From an uncultured Spirochaetota bacterium (GTDB taxonomy: Bacteria; Spirochaetota; Spirochaetia; JAFGXN01), in NCBI GenBank assembly GCA_944388995.1, contig CALXKN010000009.1:1-64000 (forward strand): a stretch of DNA of 64,000 bases, written 5' to 3'. The translations under genes were made by a program, and so were the position numbers. The notes beneath the pieces were generated by a model. It saw only the letters and a program-made list of their open reading frames with translations. It searched no databases and was not told the origin of the DNA. This document shows, one piece after another, positions 60,045-64,000 of this stretch; positions within the stretch are counted from its first letter, which is position 1; every line of letters begins with the position of its first letter.

Positions 60045-60530
60045 TCAGCCGGGAAAAACAATCAAACTGTTTCCGAATAACTCGATTTTTTCGGACGGAG
60101 AGAGAAAAACGAGCCGCCCGCCGTTTTCGCGGAGGAATTCTTCCCAATTCTCTTCGATTAAATCGTCAACCATATCTTTTTCAGCCGCTTCCGAAAAGAA
60201 AGGGGAATTTTTGGACAGAAGATAATTCACGATTTGAAGAAAGTAATAAATTTTAAAATCGGATTTTTCCCGGCAGCAAAGATAGGAGCGGATCTGCGGC
60301 AACAGCAGCGATTCCAGGCAGAATCCGTTGTTGACGGCGGCCGAACAGAGATGAAGCGCCCTGTGCGCCTCCGCTGTTTTTCCGGCGGCCGCCAGCAAAT
60401 CATAGTCGCGCAACGCCCCGCGGTAAAGGGCGACGGGAGCGCGACCGCGGAAGACCGGAACTTTGACCATCCGGAAATTCTGCGGATGAAGAGATGTCTG
60501 AAAGGAAATTCGGAATGAAGCGCCTCTCAT
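60045..60530 (-). CDS. Hypothetical protein
   Basis: 161 aa at most, divergent from groES. No SD before ATG 60530; ATG 60470 (MVKVPVFRGRAPVALYRGALRDYDLL) is an alternative start. Helical, with SAAVNNGFCLESLLLPQIRSYLCC. Codon use is like its neighbours, so it is probably real. Not recognised. Confidence 0.5.
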   Translation of the reverse strand: MRGASFRISFQTSLHPQNFRMVKVPVFRGRAPVALYRGALRDYDLLAAAGKTAEAHRALHLCSAAVNNGFCLESLLLPQIRSYLCCREKSDFKIYYFLQIVNYLLSKNSPFFSEAAEKDMVDDLIEENWEEFLRENGGRLVFLSPSEKIELFGNSLIVFPG

Positions 60531-60572
60531 AGTTTCAAAATAAGCAGAAGCCGGTGAAAAGTCAAATTTTTC

Positions 60573-60601
60573 TTGACTAAAAAAAGAAAAATCAATATAT
60601 T
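60573..60601 (+). promoter_or_regulatory. groES promoter
   Basis: TTGACT (60573-60578), 17 bp, TATATT (60596-60601), 30 nt before the groES ATG. No CIRCE-type inverted repeat was seen. Confidence 0.75.
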
Positions 60602-60630
60602 TGAGTAAAAGAAATTACGGAGGCATTAAC

Positions 60631-60903
60631 ATGAACATCAAACCGCTCGGATCAAAAGTCGTCTTATCCGTTCAGTTGACCGAAGAAAAAACCGCCGGCG
60701 GACTTTTTATTCCGCAGACAGCGCAGGAAAAAACCCAAATCGGTACTGTAAAGGCAGTCGGACCCGGCACGGAAAAAGTCAAAATGGAAGTGAAACCGGG
60801 GGATAAAATCCTGTTCGATAAATACGCCGGAACATCGGTCAAAGTCGGTGAGGATGAATTTCTGATTATTGACGCGAAAGACATTCTGGCGGTTCTGGAA
60901 TAA
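60631..60903 (+). CDS. groES: Co-chaperonin GroES
   Basis: 90 aa from ATG 60631 (SD GGAGG). NIKPLGSKVVLSV, the mobile loop with EKTAGGLFIPQTAQEKTQIGTVKAVG and KPGDKILFDKYAGTSVKVGEDEFLIIDAKDILAVLE are standard. It caps GroEL. groEL is absent here; separated groES and groEL are a feature of several spirochaetes. Followed by a strong terminator. Confidence 0.95.
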   Translation: MNIKPLGSKVVLSVQLTEEKTAGGLFIPQTAQEKTQIGTVKAVGPGTEKVKMEVKPGDKILFDKYAGTSVKVGEDEFLIIDAKDILAVLE

Positions 60904-60923
60904 TTTCCGCCGCATTCACTGAA

Positions 60924-60947
60924 ACGGCTCTTCGGAGCCGTTTTTTT
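60924..60947. terminator. groES terminator (bidirectional)
   Basis: ACGGCTC-TTCG-GAGCCGT then seven T. An A-run on the other side lets it serve the DinG gene ending at 60946 as well. Confidence 0.9.
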
Positions 60948-63435
60948 ATTGCTCTTCCAGGCGTTCCATAAATTTTTGCGCCGTATCAATGATTTTGCCG
61001 GGATCTCCGATGACGCGGCCGGTCGGCGGAACCGAGCGGTAAAAAAGCGCTCCGTAGCTGCTTTTGGTCACAATACGGTTGTCCAGGACAACCACAACGC
61101 CGCGGTCGTTTTTCTTCCGCATAACGCGGCCGAATCCCTGTTTAAAGCGCATCACCGCCTGCGGAACGGAAATTTCAAAAAAAGAACGTCCGCCCCGCTC
61201 GTCAATCCGCCGGGAACGCGCCTGCAGGACAGGATCATCGGGAACGCGGAACGGCAGACGGAAGATCAGAAGGTGTTCAAGCGTTCTTCCCGGAGCGTCA
61301 ACGCCTTCCCAAAACGAATCCGTCGCGAACAGCACGCTTCCGATGTCTTTCTTAAAACGATCCAGAAGAAGCCGCCGCGACTCGTTTCCCTGCCGCAGCG
61401 CCGTAATGCCTGATTCCTCCAAATCACCGGCAACCGCGTCGAAAACCGCATTCATCTGCGCCACGGATGTGAAAAGCAGCAGCGCCCGTCCTTTCAGAGC
61501 CTTTAAATAGCGGCGGGTAAAATCGACGGCATACGCGTTAAACGCATCGCTTTCGCGCGTAACGTCGGGCGCGTTCCCGGAGGCGACAGCCAGCAAAACG
61601 CGGTTTTTATAATCAAACGGGGAAGGAAAAAGCGCGGTCTGAAGCCGTTCGCCTTCAAAGCGTTTCAGGCCGACCGTCTTCAAAAAATAATCGAATCCCG
61701 AACCGACAGCCAAAGTCGCCGAAGTGCAGACCGCGGTTTCAACGGCCGACCACAGCGACTGTTCCAAAAGCGGTCCGACCTCTGCCGGAGTGATATTGAA
61801 CTGGATATAAAAATCACCGTTCAGCCGGCGTTCTTTTGAAAGCCAGTAGATATTTTCCTCATCTTTTTCAAAGTCAAGAAATTTCGACGCCGTTTCCAGC
61901 AATCCGTCGATTCGCCGCACGGACAGACCGGTCTCCCGGATCACCGAATCGGCCTCGCCGCCTTTGTATTCTCCGTCCAAAAGATCAACGGCCTCGCTCA
62001 ATGCCGCCGTCAGCTTTTCTCCGCAACGGTGGAAGGCAAGCAGCGCCGTCTTTACAAAATCGGGAAGCGGATTTTCCCGGTTGACGGGCAGAGCCCTTAC
62101 GGACGGCTCTGAAAACCGGGTTTGTATCCGCAGTTCATCATCCAAAGCGGCGGCCGTCCCGAGAATTTCTTCCTGCAAATCGGATATTGTTTTGATTAAA
62201 CCGGCCTTGATACAGTGAAATTTCTTCAGCTGCGCGACCAAGCCGAAAACGCCGGTTCCTTTTTTTGATTTGATACGCGTCATGACCCGGCGCACGGCCG
62301 GCGCGCTCAGCGTTAACGTAAAGTAACGAGTGGCGTCCTTTTCCAAATTATGGGCTTCGTCAAAAATGACTTTTGAATACCCCGGAATCAGAATGCTCCC
62401 CTCCTGCGAATCCGCATCCGAACGCAATGCGGCGTCGGCAAAAAGCAGGTGGTTGTTGACAACGATGATTTGCGCCGCGGCCGCCTCTTTCCTCAGCCTG
62501 AAGACAAAACACTTTTCGTAAAACGGACACTGAACGGCGAGACAGTTATCGGATTCGGAACAGACGCGGCTTTTCAGCGAGGGCTCCAACGGAAAGGTCA
62601 GTTCGGAAAAATCTCCCGTTGCGGTCTGAAGGCTCCACTCCCGCAGAGGCTCAAGACCGGCCTCTTCCTCAAAAAGCGTCGTTCCCGATGTCAGCTCTTC
62701 GTCGAAACGGCGGAGGCAAAGGTAGTTGTTCCGCCCTTTCATCAGCACGTATTTGACGTCGGCGTTCAGAATTTTCAGCGCCAACGGCAAATCCTTCTGA
62801 ATCAGCTGATCCTGCAGGGTGATGGTGGCTGTCGAAACGACGATTCGATCGCCGCCGCGGGATTTGTTTTCCTGCGCCCATTTGACGGAAGGAATTAGAT
62901 ACGCCAACGATTTTCCGATTCCGGTTCCCGCCTCGACAACAAGCAGGCGGTTTCCGTTTAAGGCTTCCGCCACCGCCTTCATCATCTGCGACTGGGATTC
63001 CCGGTATTCGTAATCGCCGATAAATTTGGAAAGCCCCTCTTCCGATTCGCAAAAGTCGACCAAAGAACCGCCGTCCACTTCCACCCGTTCGGCCGCCGAA
63101 TACGGTTCGACCGTGACCGTCACGCGGGTAACGAGGTTGTCGACGATGTAACTGCCGATTCCGTCCCGCCCCAACTGCGCGGCGGTTACGATGTCCGCAG
63201 AACTCGGCTTCAGAACGCCGCCCGGATGGTTGTGGATCACCACGTCGGCGTCGCGCATATGAGCCGCGGGGGCCGGAGCCGCCGTTTCATGGCCGGAAGC
63301 GACCGTCGTGATTTCGCTCACCAAGCCGTTTCCGTCAATCAGTCCGCAGAAAACCACCTCCGCCCCGTCGTGCTCCTTGATTTTTTCCCGCATAATCCGA
63401 ATCACATCGGCAGTAAAACGTTCTTCCGCCTTCAA
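60946..63435 (-). CDS. DinG-family helicase with N-terminal JAB domain
   Basis: 829 aa, ATG 63435. Residues ~1-120 are a RadC/JAB-like metal domain (HNHPGGVLKPSSADI). The rest is an XPD/DinG iron-sulphur helicase: EAGTGIGKSLAYLIP (Walker A), four cysteines in CSESDNC...C...C (about 295-312), DEAHNLEK (Walker B), TDSFWEGVDAPG and QGFGRVMRKK (motifs V, VI). Unwinds DNA in repair. The JAB fusion is unusual. Confidence 0.85.
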   Translation of the reverse strand: MKAEERFTADVIRIMREKIKEHDGAEVVFCGLIDGNGLVSEITTVASGHETAAPAPAAHMRDADVVIHNHPGGVLKPSSADIVTAAQLGRDGIGSYIVDNLVTRVTVTVEPYSAAERVEVDGGSLVDFCESEEGLSKFIGDYEYRESQSQMMKAVAEALNGNRLLVVEAGTGIGKSLAYLIPSVKWAQENKSRGGDRIVVSTATITLQDQLIQKDLPLALKILNADVKYVLMKGRNNYLCLRRFDEELTSGTTLFEEEAGLEPLREWSLQTATGDFSELTFPLEPSLKSRVCSESDNCLAVQCPFYEKCFVFRLRKEAAAAQIIVVNNHLLFADAALRSDADSQEGSILIPGYSKVIFDEAHNLEKDATRYFTLTLSAPAVRRVMTRIKSKKGTGVFGLVAQLKKFHCIKAGLIKTISDLQEEILGTAAALDDELRIQTRFSEPSVRALPVNRENPLPDFVKTALLAFHRCGEKLTAALSEAVDLLDGEYKGGEADSVIRETGLSVRRIDGLLETASKFLDFEKDEENIYWLSKERRLNGDFYIQFNITPAEVGPLLEQSLWSAVETAVCTSATLAVGSGFDYFLKTVGLKRFEGERLQTALFPSPFDYKNRVLLAVASGNAPDVTRESDAFNAYAVDFTRRYLKALKGRALLLFTSVAQMNAVFDAVAGDLEESGITALRQGNESRRLLLDRFKKDIGSVLFATDSFWEGVDAPGRTLEHLLIFRLPFRVPDDPVLQARSRRIDERGGRSFFEISVPQAVMRFKQGFGRVMRKKNDRGVVVVLDNRIVTKSSYGALFYRSVPPTGRVIGDPGKIIDTAQKFMERLEEQ

Positions 63436-64000
63436 AGCGAATCTCCTTTTTTCCGCCGCCGGTCTTCGCGGTAACGGCGGCGCATCTCATCCGGAGGAGC
63501 CGGCATCGCTTTCACGCGCGGTAACGTCAGCTTCAGCCTCATGGCCGTCAGCCGCAGCGCAAAAACGAACAAGCCGCCCGCAAGCAGAACAACCGGCGCC
63601 GACAGCGGCGTATGGCGGCCGAGCGCGTACAGAAGCCAGCTTCCGAGAATCGAGGCGGTTGCGTAAAAATCGGTCCGGATCACGACCGGAATTTCTCCGA
63701 CCGTCAGATCCCGGATCATCCCGCCGCCGCAAGCCGTCAGCATTCCGCAAACGGCCACTCCGAACGGCCCCAAACCGAGCGAAAGCCCTTTTGCCGCCCC
63801 GATAACGGTAAAAACGCTCAAACCGAGCGCATCTCCGATCTTTACCCACTTCCAGGCGCACGCAATTTTCCGGGAGAGAAAAAAAACCGCCAACGCCCCG
63901 GCGACGCAAACGGCAAAATACGCTTCGTTCTGCAGCGCCGAAACCGGAACCGTTCCGATCATCACATCGCGGATAACGCCACCGCCGATTCCGGTCAGGA
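63432..64000 (-). CDS. TRIC/UPF0126 (YadS-like) membrane protein, partial
   Basis: C-terminal part, running off the window edge. Two repeats with GGGVIRD (about 63,960-63,980) and GGGMIRD, each followed by a Pro-containing membrane helix, define the TRIC-type cation channel family; the tail is strongly basic (EMRRRYREDRRRKK). Overlaps the DinG gene by 4 bases, so co-translated. Confidence 0.8.
   Translation of the reverse strand, partial: LTGIGGGVIRDVMIGTVPVSALQNEAYFAVCVAGALAVFFLSRKIACAWKWVKIGDALGLSVFTVIGAAKGLSLGLGPFGVAVCGMLTACGGGMIRDLTVGEIPVVIRTDFYATASILGSWLLYALGRHTPLSAPVVLLAGGLFVFALRLTAMRLKLTLPRVKAMPAPPDEMRRRYREDRRRKKGDSL

Overview
The window is mid-GC bacterial chromosome. Positions 1 to about 50,000 are cargo and the body of an integrated, contractile-tailed prophage; about 50,070 to 64,000 is ordinary host chromosome. 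The host genes (htrA, phosphohexomutase, citrate synthase, trmB, PPDK, a compact primary-type sigma factor, groES standing apart from groEL, a JAB-DinG fusion, a TRIC-type protein) and two lipoproteins with loose lipoboxes suggest a spirochaete, perhaps Treponema-like. That placement is inference, not proof.

Layout. (1) 1-1712 (+): the 3' end of an EcoRI-family adenine methyltransferase locus carrying at least 20 GACA repeats, followed by a DUF262-HNH nuclease. (2) 1709-33,562 (-): the late operon, read right to left: terminases, a giant portal-MuF fusion, baseplate hub, spike, LysM/gp25-like, J-like and I-like proteins, tail fibre, sheath, tube, tail chaperones with a probable -2 frameshift, tape measure, gp10-like protein, a giant polyvalent protein and a neck/tail terminator. 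The late block is interrupted by morons: a three-gene SecB-chaperone module (13,345-14,868), a lipoprotein (15,126-16,499, +) and a split HEXXH metallopeptidase module (19,127-20,283). No major capsid, head protease or recognisable lysis cassette is present, so the prophage probably continues left of position 1 and the restriction-modification locus lies inside it. (3) 33,679-42,057 (-): replication and recombination genes (replication protein with an iteron-like origin candidate, SSB, RecT, DUF1351, YqaJ nuclease). (4) 42,281-47,443: three separate HTH repressors, each with its own palindromic operator family, and two leftward early operons. The last repressor is a LexA/CI-type self-cleaving protein. 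(5) 47,460-49,934 (-): a DUF1828/DUF6978-like pair and a tyrosine integrase, then the right prophage junction in the htrA terminator region.

Control. Several prophage promoters are consensus sigma-70 type (TTGACA/T, 16-18 bp, TATAAT-like), and at least four lead into one or more intrinsic terminators placed just before the first ribosome binding site. This points to attenuation or antitermination. The three repressors, the integrase and the DUF6978-like gene instead have a -10 box exactly 6 nt before ATG and no Shine-Dalgarno, so they are probably translated from leaderless mRNAs, as lambda cI is.

Most interesting candidates: the three-state repeat switch choosing between two methyltransferase C-termini; the SecB-type toxin-antitoxin-chaperone-like operon; the three-repressor cascade; the portal-MuF and polyvalent proteins with repeated nuclease-like modules; and the + strand promoters and structured RNA candidate lying antisense within those two giant genes.
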